Shown one piece after another: positions 26,658-35,935 of a DNA stretch of 64,000 nt. The DNA comes from PGYR01 sp048267165 (GTDB lineage: Bacteria > Bacteroidota > Ignavibacteria > Kapaibacteriales > UBA2268). The translations under genes and the position numbers were made by a program. The DNA lies in contig JBLWYD010000006.1 of NCBI GenBank assembly GCA_048267165.1, positions 1 to 64,000 of the forward strand, written 5' to 3'. Under the pieces are notes generated by a model. It saw nothing but the letters and a program-made list of their open reading frames with translations, searched no databases and had not been told where the DNA came from. The stretch's first letter is position 1; each line of letters starts with the position of its first letter.

Positions 26658-27704
26658 TTGAGAAACACTCTCATTCATATCGTCCTTTTTATAACAGCAG
26701 CATCAGCTACTTTGCTTGTCTGTGAGTTATTCGTAGGTAATGCAAGAATTATAGATCCATCATTGGGTAAGTATTATAAAGACATAGGAAAAGGTCTTCC
26801 TGCTAATTATGAGTCTGTATTTTTTGCGGAGGGCTTTGGTATTTTCAAAACCAATAGTAGCCGATTTGCAGGTGATGAAGTAGATACAAATACGACGAGG
26901 CATATTAACATCGCATTACTTGGTGATTCATTTGTTGAGTCATTCCAGATTTTCCAGAGAGATTATTTCGGAAATATAATAGAGAAAAAGCTTTCCGAAC
27001 GATTCAAAGGATTTACTTTTGAAGTACAAAATTTCGGAAGAGCTGGATTCAACTTCGACCATAACTACGCATATCACCGATTATTTGTTGACCAATTTGA
27101 GCCAGAATTAGTGATATATTTCATCTCAAATGAGTACTTACATTTAGAAACCATGTCATCTTTATACCCCTATACTAAGGTTGTAAATGACTCTTTGATT
27201 CCTTCTGTTGAGTTTGATAGCAAAGATGTAGTGAGCTATATAGAGACTGAAAATATTATAAGTAAGTATATATTGTTAACCTTATTAAAAAGTGCTAAAC
27301 ATGCAACAAAAAGAAGCTCTGTTGCCTCAATACTATTTGGCAAAGTATATGACTGGTTCATTCCTGCGAATCCGAAAGTAATAGTTGAAAATGATTACAC
27401 CCCATTACCCCTAGTTAACAAGATACTTAACAGTTTGGATAATAACGTAATAGTCGTGAATAGAGATAGTACGTATCTATACGAATCATTTGAGGACGAA
27501 GTAAAGAGATTGAATATTCCCTATTGGGATTCGAGCTATCTGGTAGATTCACTCCGTAATATTGGTGAAAATCCATATTACTGGAAGGCAACAAACTTTG
27601 AGGGACACTGGAATCAGGAAATGCATAAGGTTATGGGAAACTATCTTTCTGATAAATTAATCCAAAAAATTGAACAAGACTCAATTACGATATTAAAATA
27701 TTGA
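26658..27704 (+). CDS. SGNH-hydrolase-like acyltransferase partner 1
   Basis: A 348 aa protein starting with TTG at 26658, three bases after the MBOAT stop. One N-terminal membrane anchor (about residues 7-25) is followed by an SGNH-like domain: NIALLGDSFVESFQIFQ near residue 89 holds the Ser nucleophile (GDS), and GHWNQEMHKVMGNYL near 316 supplies the C-terminal His. It resembles AlgJ/AlgX or DltD in layout: a periplasmic enzyme fed by an MBOAT. It overlaps the next, paralogous gene by four bases. Confidence 0.8.
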   Translation: MRNTLIHIVLFITAASATLLVCELFVGNARIIDPSLGKYYKDIGKGLPANYESVFFAEGFGIFKTNSSRFAGDEVDTNTTRHINIALLGDSFVESFQIFQRDYFGNIIEKKLSERFKGFTFEVQNFGRAGFNFDHNYAYHRLFVDQFEPELVIYFISNEYLHLETMSSLYPYTKVVNDSLIPSVEFDSKDVVSYIETENIISKYILLTLLKSAKHATKRSSVASILFGKVYDWFIPANPKVIVENDYTPLPLVNKILNSLDNNVIVVNRDSTYLYESFEDEVKRLNIPYWDSSYLVDSLRNIGENPYYWKATNFEGHWNQEMHKVMGNYLSDKLIQKIEQDSITILKY

Positions 27705-28744
27705 TAAGTACACTCAAACATATTGCTCTTTTTCTAATAGCTACATTCGCTACTTTGTTAGTGTGTGATCTATTTATAAATAATGCTAGAATAGTGGAAG
27801 CGTCTCTGGGGCAATACTATGATGATATAGGCAAAGGGCTACCCGCCGATCATGAATCTGTACTTTTCACAGAAGGATTTGGAATATTCAAGACGAATAG
27901 CAGCCGATTCGCAGGAAGAGAAGTTGATACGAATAAAACACACCACATTAACATAGCTCTAATTGGTGATTCTTTCGTGGAATCATTCCAGATTTTCCAA
28001 CGTGATTATTTCGGTAATATAATTGAAGAAAGATTAACTGAACGGTTCAAAGGATATACATTCGAAGTCCAAAATTTTGGTAGAGCTGGGTTCAATCTTA
28101 GTCATAATTACGCTTATCAGCGGTTATTAGTTGACCAATTTGAACCCGAACTAATACTATATTTTATATCCAACGGAGATTTGCATCTTGAATCTTTAAC
28201 TCCACTTTACCCCTATGCCAAAGAGGTTGGAGATTCGTTAGTTGCATCCGCCGAATTCGATGAAAATGAAATAAAACAATTCAAATTTACTCAAGCTTTA
28301 TTAAGCAAATCCATCATTCTAAGTATGGTGAATAACGTAAAGCATACATTAAGCAAAAAGCCATTGTCTTCTATTCTATTTGGTAAGATTTATGATTGGT
28401 TCGTACCAACGAAACCAAGAATAGAATCAGATATTAATTACGAGCCATTACCAATTGTAAATAAAATCTTGAATCATCTGGATAGTAATGTTATTATAAT
28501 CAATAGAGATTACGCTCCATTTTATAGAGCTACCGAGGATGAGATTAATAGACTTGGGATTACATACTGGGACACTAGTAAGTTTGTAGACTCTCTGTAT
28601 AAATCTGGTGTTGATCCATATTATTGGAAAGTAACTAAAACTAATGGGCATTGGAATCAGGAAATGCACATAGATATTGGAAATTATCTATCAGAGAAAT
28701 TAATTCAGAAAATAGAACAAGATTCACTAACAATTTTAAATTGA
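27701..28744 (+). CDS. SGNH-hydrolase-like acyltransferase partner 2 (tandem paralog)
   Basis: A 347 aa paralog of the preceding gene, similar over its whole length (NIALIGDSFVESFQIFQRDYF near residue 90; GHWNQEMHIDIGNYLSEKL near 315). It starts with TTG in a TTGA overlap, so translation is coupled. Keeping both catalytic motifs suggests two acceptor sites or a heterodimer rather than a dying duplicate. Its end overlaps the convergent SdpI-like gene by nine bases. Confidence 0.8.
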   Translation: MISTLKHIALFLIATFATLLVCDLFINNARIVEASLGQYYDDIGKGLPADHESVLFTEGFGIFKTNSSRFAGREVDTNKTHHINIALIGDSFVESFQIFQRDYFGNIIEERLTERFKGYTFEVQNFGRAGFNLSHNYAYQRLLVDQFEPELILYFISNGDLHLESLTPLYPYAKEVGDSLVASAEFDENEIKQFKFTQALLSKSIILSMVNNVKHTLSKKPLSSILFGKIYDWFVPTKPRIESDINYEPLPIVNKILNHLDSNVIIINRDYAPFYRATEDEINRLGITYWDTSKFVDSLYKSGVDPYYWKVTKTNGHWNQEMHIDIGNYLSEKLIQKIEQDSLTILN

Positions 28745-29098
28745 GGATTTTTCACCGAATCTAATTTTTAGCTCTTTCTCAGTTTTAATAATGGGAATAG
28801 CCATGAATACAATCATTAATACTAATGCAAGTACTACCCCTACAAATTCATTAATATCATTAAATACCAAAGGTAGGATAGCAGTAAGAGTATAAATCGC
28901 CATATACTTCAACATCATTTTACCTGAATAGGGCTGGGCAAAATCCCACGCCTCGTGGCTCGACATAGACCTTTTAGTTCTGTATCCATAAAGTGAATTA
29001 ATCTTCTTAGGTGGAAACTTCAATGTAATAAGCATTATTATTATCACAAGTGGACCAGTGATAATAGGGATTATAAATAACGGATTGGCAAAATTCAT
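28736..29098 (-). CDS. SdpI-like/DUF3784-type membrane protein
   Basis: A 120 aa protein starting at the ATG at 29098 (the frame is open to 29146 but the extra residues cross a hairpin-rich spacer). It has three hydrophobic segments and the SdpI-family loop NSLYGYRTKRSMSSHEAWDF after the first. SdpI family proteins include immunity and growth-related membrane proteins; here the role is unknown. It ends inside the last codons of the convergent SGNH gene. Confidence 0.8.
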   Translation of the reverse strand: MNFANPLFIIPIITGPLVIIIMLITLKFPPKKINSLYGYRTKRSMSSHEAWDFAQPYSGKMMLKYMAIYTLTAILPLVFNDINEFVGVVLALVLMIVFMAIPIIKTEKELKIRFGEKSSI

Positions 29099-29133
29099 TT
29101 TGAAATATTCTATTTTGTTATCAACAAATATAC

Positions 29134-29165
29134 AAAAAAAAAGCACCCAATTTTCTGGGTGCTTT
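29134..29165 (-). terminator. Terminator after the CsbD gene
   Basis: On the minus strand AAAGCACCCA and TGGGTGCTT form a stem followed by nine T. It lies just after the CsbD stop. Confidence 0.8.
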
Positions 29166-29173
29166 GATTAAAC

Positions 29174-29368
29174 TTATCTTTCTTGATAGCTTTCAAATTT
29201 CTGTATTAGGTTTTCTTTAGTTTCACCTAATTTTTGTTGAAGTCGTCCAAGAAGTTCATCTTCTTTTCCTTCAGCATAAGTCAAATCATCTTCAGTTAAT
29301 TCCGAATATTCTTGTTTGAGTTTTCCTTTTAACTCATTCCAATTACCTTTTATTTGTAGCTTGTTCAT
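29174..29368 (-). CDS. CsbD-family stress protein
   Basis: A 64 aa hydrophilic helical protein. The ATG at 29368 follows GGAG at the right distance. The CsbD pattern is clear: IKGNWNELKGKLKQEYSEL then DDLTYAEGKEDELLGRLQ. Members are abundant under general stress (sigma B in Bacillus) but have no known biochemical activity. It has its own terminator. Confidence 0.9.
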   Translation of the reverse strand: MNKLQIKGNWNELKGKLKQEYSELTEDDLTYAEGKEDELLGRLQQKLGETKENLIQKFESYQER

Positions 29369-29532
29369 GACAAGATCTCCTAAATTGTTATTATAAATGA
29401 TTAAAATATTAATATATATATTGGGTACCCACATATACTAACGAGGTCAGTATAATTTAATTGTCGCTTGAAATGCTTTTTATTTGTGTAAAACTAGAAA
29501 AAGTTAAATAAGGCAAAGGCATATTATTTTCT

Positions 29533-29540
29533 TAATTTTG
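29533..29540 (+). promoter_or_regulatory. Possible -7 element for purH
   Basis: TAATTTTG fits TAnnTTTG and lies 33 bases before the purH ATG, but I see no TTTG 19 bases further upstream. Confidence 0.4.
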
Positions 29541-29572
29541 TATAAGTAATTCAAAATAAAACAAAAAGACAA

Positions 29573-31132
29573 ATGAAAACTCCCTCAACACATAAAGTAG
29601 AAAGAGCAATTATATCAGTATCTGATAAGACTGGAATAGTAGAATTCGCACGTAAATTGGACTCACTTGGTATAGAGATATACTCGACTGGTGGCACGAA
29701 GGCAACTATAGCAAATGCTGGTATCGCAGTGCAATCAGTTAGTGCATTGACTAATTTCCCAGAGATAATGGACGGAAGAGTAAAGACTCTGCACCCAGCT
29801 ATTCACTCAGGTATATTGGCAGATTTGGGTAAGCAAGACCACATAGATGAGCTAGAAAAGCACAATCTGAAGTCAATAGATTTGCTAGTTGTAAACCTAT
29901 ATCCATTCGAAGAAACGTTGAAGAAAAACGCTCCTCACGATGAGATGATAGAGAACATAGACATAGGTGGCCCGACAATGCTACGTGCCGCAGCTAAGAA
30001 CTATAAATGGACGGCAGTAGTCGTAAACCCTGATAAATATGATTCAGTCCTTAATGAACTAGAAACTAACAGCTGCACTATCTCGGAAGCATTGAGAGTC
30101 CAATTGGCAGGTGAAGTATTCAACCACACTGCTAGATATGATTCGATAATATCTAACTACTTCAATAAGCATAATAAAATTGATTTAGGCCCGACTGTTA
30201 ATATATCATTCAAGAAAGAGCAAGACCTTCGTTACGGTGAAAACCCTCACCAATCGGCTGCTTTATATGGTAATATATCAGAAATATTCGAGAAGCTACA
30301 CGGCAAAGAACTATCGTACAACAACATAATTGATATAGACTCTGCAGCAAGAATAATCAACGAATTTTCTGATGATGAGGAGCCAACAGTATCTATAATC
30401 AAGCACACTAACCCTTGCGGTGTTGGTCGTGGTAGTAACCTAGTCACGGCTTATGACAATGCTTTTGCTACTGATAGGGTTTCTCCTTTCGGTGGTATTA
30501 TAGCTATGAATAAGACTATGGATATGGAGATGGCGGAGAAAATACATAGCCTATTCGCTGAAGTGCTAATAGCTCCCGATTTCTCTCCCGAAGCTCTAGA
30601 GCACTTATCTAAAAAGAAAGACAGACGATTGATAAGACTGAACTATGATATGCTGAAAAACGCACAAGGATATGAACTGAAATCTGTACTTGGTGGATTA
30701 CTCTCACAATCGACTGATTCTGAGTTGATAAACAACGAAGAAATGAAAGTAGTTACAGACAGAGAGCCAACGAACGATGAGTGGCAAGCACTAATGTTCA
30801 ACTGGAAAGTATGTAAGCACGTAAAGTCGAACGCAATAGTATATGGCACAAGCGACAGAACACTAGGAATAGGCGCTGGTCAGATGTCAAGAATAGATTC
30901 ATCGAGAATAGCAGTAGAGAAATCGAAGCTAATGGAACTAGACCTACAAGGTAGCGTAGTTGCTTCCGATGCGTTCTTCCCATTCGCTGATGGACTACTA
31001 GAAGCAGTAAAAGCAGGAGCAACAGCTGTAATACAGCCGGGCGGCTCAGTGAGAGACGACGAAGTAATAAAAGCCGCTAATGATAATAACATAGCGATGA
31101 TATTCACTGGTATGCGTCACTTCAAGCACTGA
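29573..31132 (+). CDS. purH: Bifunctional AICAR transformylase/IMP cyclohydrolase
   Basis: A 519 aa enzyme for the last two steps of purine synthesis, AICAR to FAICAR to IMP, in the cytosol. The N-terminal cyclohydrolase has ISVSDKTGIVEFA, STGGTKATI and GRVKTLHPAIHSGIL. The transformylase has LRYGENPHQSAALYG near residue 218, SIIKHTNPCGVG near 275 and ASDAFFPFADG near 463, ending MIFTGMRHFKH. It is a single gene with its terminator displaced by the DUF559 insertion downstream. A PurF-like gene is also present 20 kb away. Confidence 0.95.
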   Translation: MKTPSTHKVERAIISVSDKTGIVEFARKLDSLGIEIYSTGGTKATIANAGIAVQSVSALTNFPEIMDGRVKTLHPAIHSGILADLGKQDHIDELEKHNLKSIDLLVVNLYPFEETLKKNAPHDEMIENIDIGGPTMLRAAAKNYKWTAVVVNPDKYDSVLNELETNSCTISEALRVQLAGEVFNHTARYDSIISNYFNKHNKIDLGPTVNISFKKEQDLRYGENPHQSAALYGNISEIFEKLHGKELSYNNIIDIDSAARIINEFSDDEEPTVSIIKHTNPCGVGRGSNLVTAYDNAFATDRVSPFGGIIAMNKTMDMEMAEKIHSLFAEVLIAPDFSPEALEHLSKKKDRRLIRLNYDMLKNAQGYELKSVLGGLLSQSTDSELINNEEMKVVTDREPTNDEWQALMFNWKVCKHVKSNAIVYGTSDRTLGIGAGQMSRIDSSRIAVEKSKLMELDLQGSVVASDAFFPFADGLLEAVKAGATAVIQPGGSVRDDEVIKAANDNNIAMIFTGMRHFKH

Positions 31133-31730
31133 TAAGATAGACGATTTGATAAACAAGATATTCCCCTCTTTAAGCAACGCGAAAGAGGGGTGGCAGCTTT
31201 AGCTGACGGGGTGTTCAATAATTAAAAATAATAGTATGAATACATACAAATTCAAACAAAGAATATTAAATCTACCATCAAACCCTCAGCTAAAACAAAG
31301 AGCAAGAGAACTTCGCAGACAGGGTGTTTTGTCCGAAGTACTTTTTTGGAATGAAGTTAAACTAAAGAGAATACTTGATCTAGACTTCGACAGACAGAAA
31401 ATAATAGGAAATTACATAGTAGATTTTTATATTAAAAAACTTGGAATTGTAATTGAGATAGATGGTATTAGTCACAATGAAAAAATTGAAGAAGACGAGA
31501 TAAGAGACAATTATCTCAGAGGTCTTGGTTTGACAGTTATAAGATATTCTGATTTGGATGTAAAGCATAATCTGGATAATGTAATCCAAGACTTAAAGAA
31601 TCAGATAATAACAAATTTTGTGGATATGTAAATACCCCGTCAGACCCACTGCGTGCGTCTGCCACCCCTTTTTAAAAAAAGAGGAATTTCACCACTTAGG
31701 AAACGTAAAAACAGTGATAAGATAGACGAT
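31130..31730. mobile_element. DUF559 insertion unit between 16-bp direct repeats
   Basis: TGATAAGATAGACGAT occurs at 31130-31145, covering the purH stop codon, and again at 31715-31730. The 569 bases between hold the DUF559 gene. Inside, GGGGTGGCAG...CTGACGGGGT at 31187-31212 faces its inverted partner ACCCCGTCAG...CTGCCACCCC at 31634-31668. The unit separates purH from the terminator at 31747. Direct repeats outside and inverted repeats inside are what a small insertion would leave. Confidence 0.6.
31236..31631 (+). CDS. DUF559 Vsr-like endonuclease domain protein
   Basis: A 131 aa protein of the DUF559 family related to the very-short-patch repair endonuclease fold. FYIKKLGIVIEIDGISH near residue 70 holds the D and E-x-D type active-site residues, and RARELRRQGVLSEVLFW near 22 is the family opening. 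DUF559 genes are found scattered in many Bacteroidota genomes, often between copies of the same GGGGTGGCAG repeat seen here. A homing or mobility role is plausible but unproven. Confidence 0.85.
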   Translation: MNTYKFKQRILNLPSNPQLKQRARELRRQGVLSEVLFWNEVKLKRILDLDFDRQKIIGNYIVDFYIKKLGIVIEIDGISHNEKIEEDEIRDNYLRGLGLTVIRYSDLDVKHNLDNVIQDLKNQIITNFVDM

Positions 31731-31746
31731 AATGAGTAAAAGAAAA

Positions 31747-31781
31747 GGGAGCCCAAATTGAATCGGCTCCCTTTTTTTTTT
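31747..31781 (+). terminator. Intrinsic terminator, probably that of purH
   Basis: GGGAGCC and GGCTCCC arms with a T-run of ten. It follows the second 16-bp repeat, so before the insertion it would have stood about 15 bases after the purH stop. Confidence 0.8.
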
Positions 31782-32100
31782 GTTATATACCACCCCTACG
31801 GGGCTTACTTGCGTTGTTTACTTCCTTAGCTACAGATATTAAGCCACTCTGTGGCTTTTCTAAGTTAACTCCGCTAGGAGTTTAATATTAGTAGCAAGTA
31901 TTGGTGTTAAATCGGTAACAACTCCAGAGGAGTTGAATGTTTCCACCAGGATTCTTTTAACTTCAATCGAGTTTTGTGGGATTTTAGACATAAGTATAAC
32001 GTCTCTACGGTTCTTTTCCGATCCCAATCTGTAAATCCTAAAAAAAAGCTGCCCTAATTAGAACAGCTTTTCAAGTTCTAACTATTTCATACTCAATTCT
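31782..32100. repeat. REP-like palindrome array without transposase
   Basis: No gene. It holds CCCCTACGGGG (31794-31804), CTACAGATAT followed by GCCACTCTGTGGC (31830-31855), ACTCCGCTAGGAGT near 31868 and CAACTCCAGAGGAGTTG (31919-31935). The first two units are the same as those around the transposase at 36265. The end (32050-32075) contains a hairpin AAGCTGCC...AACAGCTT that may end the slipin operon. Confidence 0.7.
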
Positions 32101-32913
32101 TTAGCTTTTCGAATCGCCATAGTCTTTTATCTGTGCTTCTACTTTGCTAACATTATCCGAGTTTGTTCTGTTCATTCCTTCAATGAATGGCTTGAATAAA
32201 TCAATCGGTATTGGGAATATAGTAGTTGAGTTGTTCTCGGTAGCTATATCGCCAAGAGTTTGCAAGTAACGGAGTTGTAGTGCAATTGGGAAATCTTGCA
32301 TTTGTCTTGCTGCATCAGTCAATTTCTGAGCTGCTTGGAACTCACCTTCTGCGTTGATTACTTTCGCACGTCTTTCTCTTTCTGCTTCGGCTTGTTTTGC
32401 CATTGCACGTTGCATTTCTAGTGGCAAATCAACTTGTTTCACTTCTACTGCAGTTACTTTTATACCCCAGTTTTCCGTTTCTTCGTCGATTATAGTTTGT
32501 AGCTTTTCGTTTATTTTATCTCTCTCGGCTAGTACTTCGTCTAACTCTGATTGACCGATTATACTACGCAAAGTCGTCTGTGCTAATTGATTAGTAGCAT
32601 ATAGGTAGTTCTCAACTTCTATCACGGCTCTATCGGGAGCAACAACTTTGAAATAAAGTACAGCGTTCACTTTCAGCGATACGTTATCACGGGTGATTAT
32701 GTCTTGCGATTCTACATCTAATACGACTGTACGCAAGCTGATTTTCATTATCTTATCAATGAATGGAACTAATATAATAAGCCCCGGACCCTTTACCCCT
32801 TGCAGCTTACCTAATCTGAATATAACTCCACGCTCGTACTCATTAAGTACTTTGATCATGGAGAAAAATAAGAATGCTCCAATAAATAGAATTACTATAA
32901 ATGGAATACCCAT
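32101..32913 (-). CDS. Slipin/SPFH (stomatin-like) membrane protein
   Basis: A 270 aa protein with one N-terminal membrane segment (about residues 3-20) and an SPFH domain: YERGVIFRLGKLQGVKGPGL near 26, TVVLDVESQDIITRDNVSL near 60 and VKQVDLPLEMQRAMAKQAEA near 157, followed by the helical oligomerisation stretch. Prokaryotic slipins form membrane microdomain cages and are nearly always paired with an NfeD protease, which is the upstream gene here, 30 bases away. Confidence 0.93.
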   Translation of the reverse strand: MGIPFIVILFIGAFLFFSMIKVLNEYERGVIFRLGKLQGVKGPGLIILVPFIDKIMKISLRTVVLDVESQDIITRDNVSLKVNAVLYFKVVAPDRAVIEVENYLYATNQLAQTTLRSIIGQSELDEVLAERDKINEKLQTIIDEETENWGIKVTAVEVKQVDLPLEMQRAMAKQAEAERERRAKVINAEGEFQAAQKLTDAARQMQDFPIALQLRYLQTLGDIATENNSTTIFPIPIDLFKPFIEGMNRTNSDNVSKVEAQIKDYGDSKS

Positions 32914-32943
32914 AATGACCTCTGATATAATTATTTAAAAATA

Positions 32944-34218
32944 CTATTCAACTTCTAAAGTCAAACCATCTATCGATTTGACAACTACTTTATCATTTTT
33001 CTGATGTGAGTTGCTCGATTTTGCTCGCCATAACTCACCGTTTATTTTGACTTTACCCATTTTTTCGGGTGTAATAGCTGTGAAAACTACAGCCCCCTTG
33101 TCAATGAGCGTACTCACACCTGAAGCGACTTTCTTTTTCTGCGACTTAACAGCCAACATTACTATTCCTATGAAAAGTCCAGCAGTTAATAGCGTTGCAG
33201 CTAGTATAATTTCGAATCCGATTTGCATAAAATCACCCGGTGAATCAATTAACATAATAGAACCTAGTACGAAGGCAATTAGCCCCCCAATAGTCAGCAT
33301 ACCAAACGAGACTATCTTCACTTCCAATATAAACAATACGATACCAACTAACATAAGTGCTAAACCAGCATAATTAACCGGCAGCATTTGGAGAGAAAAA
33401 CCTGCCAAAATAGCTGACATTACACCTATAACACCTGGGAATATTGCCCCTGGGTTGTAGAGCTCTATCATTATACCGTACATTGTAAGTAGTATGAAAA
33501 TGTAAGCAATGTTTGGGTCGGAAAGGAAACTAAGCAAGCCCTCTTTCCAATCTTTATCACGAACTACTATTTTTGAATTCTTAGTGTTTAGCGTTTTTAT
33601 ACCCGAAGTAGTCTCTACTTGCATCCCGTGTATGGCTTTTAGTAAAGCATTTCGGTTCTTAGCTATTAAGTCGATTAGGTTGCTATCTAGTGCTTCTGTT
33701 TCAGAATAGGATAATGATTCACGAACAGTTAGCTCAGCATAATCTTGATTCTTTTTTCTTTTCTTAGCTATCGAGCGTATGAGTGCCGCGGCATCATTCG
33801 TTACTTTCTGTGTCATTACGTCTGAGCTGTCGCCTGACTCTCCGCCAACTCCTACTGGGTGAGCCGCCCCGATATTAGTCCCCGGAGCCATTGCCGCTAT
33901 ATTAGCTGAAAGTGTGATGAACACACCAGCAGAGCCAGCTCTAGCCCCACCTGGAGCCACATAAACCACGATTGGCACCTTAGACTCGAGGAATGTACTA
34001 ACTATGTCTCTAGTCGCATCTAACAATCCCCCCGGAGTATTCAGGGTTATAACGAGGGCTTCGTAGTTGCCGTCTTCCGCTTCTTCCACAATAGTTGCTA
34101 TATATTCGGCGGTGAAACTGCCTATCCCCTCATCAATCGAGGCATATAATATCTCATTACTCGCACTAGTTATGCCGAATGAGAAAAGAAATAATATGGA
34201 TATTAGAATAGTTTTCAT
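32944..34218 (-). CDS. NfeD-family membrane serine protease (ClpP class)
   Basis: A 424 aa protein: signal peptide, ClpP-like protease domain (about 20-215), four to five membrane helices and a soluble C-terminal OB domain (about 370-424, GAVVFTAITPEKMGKVKINGE). The catalytic Ser lies in GGARAGSAGVFI near residue 97, with a Lys in the KKRKKNQDYA region as likely base. Archaeal relatives cleave stomatin C-termini; the downstream slipin gene gives the same pairing, so membrane quality control is likely. Confidence 0.9.
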   Translation of the reverse strand: MKTILISILFLFSFGITSASNEILYASIDEGIGSFTAEYIATIVEEAEDGNYEALVITLNTPGGLLDATRDIVSTFLESKVPIVVYVAPGGARAGSAGVFITLSANIAAMAPGTNIGAAHPVGVGGESGDSSDVMTQKVTNDAAALIRSIAKKRKKNQDYAELTVRESLSYSETEALDSNLIDLIAKNRNALLKAIHGMQVETTSGIKTLNTKNSKIVVRDKDWKEGLLSFLSDPNIAYIFILLTMYGIMIELYNPGAIFPGVIGVMSAILAGFSLQMLPVNYAGLALMLVGIVLFILEVKIVSFGMLTIGGLIAFVLGSIMLIDSPGDFMQIGFEIILAATLLTAGLFIGIVMLAVKSQKKKVASGVSTLIDKGAVVFTAITPEKMGKVKINGELWRAKSSNSHQKNDKVVVKSIDGLTLEVE

Positions 34219-34267
34219 CTGTTAAATATACGCAATGTTTGAGAATATTCAAGATTTGTAATAAAGA

Positions 34268-35404
34268 TTATTTCTTAGTCCACCACTGACTATGTGGGAA
34301 CGAATTCAGTTTATCTATCAGTATCGGCTCGCCAATCATAGGTGTAGCAATAGGTAGGTTCATTTCCTTAGCTTTCTTAGTAACGCGTTCTATTGGGTCA
34401 GTCCAAGTGTGAAAAGCTAGCTTGAACGCAGCCCAATGAATAGGCATTATCAGCTTTGCTTTTAGGTCCAAACCAGCTAGTACTGTTTCCTCTGGCATCA
34501 TGTGGATTTGCTTCCATTGTTCATTGTACTGTCCGCATTCTATCATAGCAAAATCAAATGGGCCGTACTTCTCCCCTATTTCTTTGAAGTGAGTACTGTA
34601 CCCAGAATCTCCACTGAAAAATATAGAATGCTCAGCCGATTTGATAACCCACGAAGCCCAAAGTGTTGCTGCATTATCGCCCATTCCTCTTCCAGAGAAG
34701 TGCTGTGCCGGTGTGCAAGCGAAGGTAAAGCCGGCATATTGCACTTCGTCCCACCAATCGAGTTCCGTCACTTTGCTAGTATCTATTCCCCAGGCTGTTA
34801 GGTGATTACCAACACCAAGCGGAGTATAGAACTGCTTTACTTTAGATTTGAGTTTTGAAATTGAGCCATAGTCAAGGTGGTCATAATGGTCGTGCGAAAG
34901 TATTACTACATCTATCTGAGGTAGCTTTTCTATCTCAATTGGCAGTGATTTGCTGAATCTACTTTTCCCAAGCCACGGATGAGGAGCAGGCACATCGCCG
35001 AACATCGGGTCAATGAGAATATTCTTACCACTAACTTGTAGTAAAAATGATGAATGTCCAAACCAAATTAGTCTAGGAGTATCTGAGTCGTAAGTTGCAA
35101 TATCTGTAGAATCGTAATGAACAACAGGAATAGATTTATCAGGAACTGTGTGCGGTTGCGTACCGAAGAACTTGAAAATCATCTCTACATATTGCCCTGC
35201 TGTAAAGCTGAGTTTCACCTCCTCCTTATTCACGAACTTATCTTTACCGTAGTTCGGTGATTTGCTATACTCTTCTAACTTTTCTGCTGATGCTTTGCCA
35301 CCGAACTCGGGGCTAAGATTCACAAACAGCACACCGACTATCACTACTAGCACTACTATAGCACCAATTATTATTCCTATCATCTTCAGTATTCGTTTTA
35401 TCAT
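34268..35404 (-). CDS. MBL-fold hydrolase, NAPE-PLD/RomA-like
   Basis: A 378 aa metallo-beta-lactamase-fold protein with an N-terminal membrane anchor (about residues 5-30). Metal ligands are visible: VILSHDHYDHLDYGSI near residue 170, AQHFSGRG near 235 and FFSGDSGYS near 263, then MPIHWAAF near 322. LIWFGHSSFLLQVSG near 111 is typical of the NAPE-PLD/UlaG-like branch, which acts on phosphodiesters or lactones. Anchored at the membrane it may act on lipids; this is inference. Confidence 0.85.
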   Translation of the reverse strand: MIKRILKMIGIIIGAIVVLVVIVGVLFVNLSPEFGGKASAEKLEEYSKSPNYGKDKFVNKEEVKLSFTAGQYVEMIFKFFGTQPHTVPDKSIPVVHYDSTDIATYDSDTPRLIWFGHSSFLLQVSGKNILIDPMFGDVPAPHPWLGKSRFSKSLPIEIEKLPQIDVVILSHDHYDHLDYGSISKLKSKVKQFYTPLGVGNHLTAWGIDTSKVTELDWWDEVQYAGFTFACTPAQHFSGRGMGDNAATLWASWVIKSAEHSIFFSGDSGYSTHFKEIGEKYGPFDFAMIECGQYNEQWKQIHMMPEETVLAGLDLKAKLIMPIHWAAFKLAFHTWTDPIERVTKKAKEMNLPIATPMIGEPILIDKLNSFPHSQWWTKK

Positions 35405-35503
35405 TATTAAAATAGATTTCTAAAATCATTCATTGTCAATAACGCTAAAACGCTTATAAGTATTAAAGTATTGCTGGGGGGAGGATTATATCTACAGAAG
35501 TCT

Positions 35504-35893
35504 TTATTTAACTTTACTCTTCTTCACAATCATCCAAATTAGAATAGTAAATAACAGAGTTAGAATCGAAAAGAATTTCTCGAATAGCGTTTCAGTGAAT
35601 AAATTACCTATAGTATTCAAACCAAAAAGAACAATAAAAACCCAAAGAATTATATCTACCACTTTTGAGGAAATTAATCCTTTTACGTAGTCTCCCTTTA
35701 TCAGCAATATATAACACAGCATTAGGTTTATCAAGACCGAAACAGTCTCGAAGACATACATCTCGCTATCGTTCGTTAACCTTCCACCCCACGCTATACC
35801 ATAGGGGATAAACTTCAATATTATTAGTAGGTGGAATATTATAATTCCCCCTAATAACCCGAGCATAATCTTAATTGCAAGTTGTTTGTTCAT
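35504..35893 (-). CDS. Small four-helix membrane protein
   Basis: A 129 aa protein with four hydrophobic segments (about residues 8-27, 46-66, 79-95 and 105-123) and no catalytic motif. The layout resembles small uncharacterised DoxX-like or DUF membrane proteins. It is monocistronic. Confidence 0.6.
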   Translation of the reverse strand: MNKQLAIKIMLGLLGGIIIFHLLIILKFIPYGIAWGGRLTNDSEMYVFETVSVLINLMLCYILLIKGDYVKGLISSKVVDIILWVFIVLFGLNTIGNLFTETLFEKFFSILTLLFTILIWMIVKKSKVK

Positions 35894-35935
35894 TGTTAGA
35901 TATTTGTGATTTTAAATAGAGTTCTAGTACCAAAC

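Noticed and set aside
30798..31107. Minus-strand frames over purH
   Set aside because: Shadows of a firmly identified gene.
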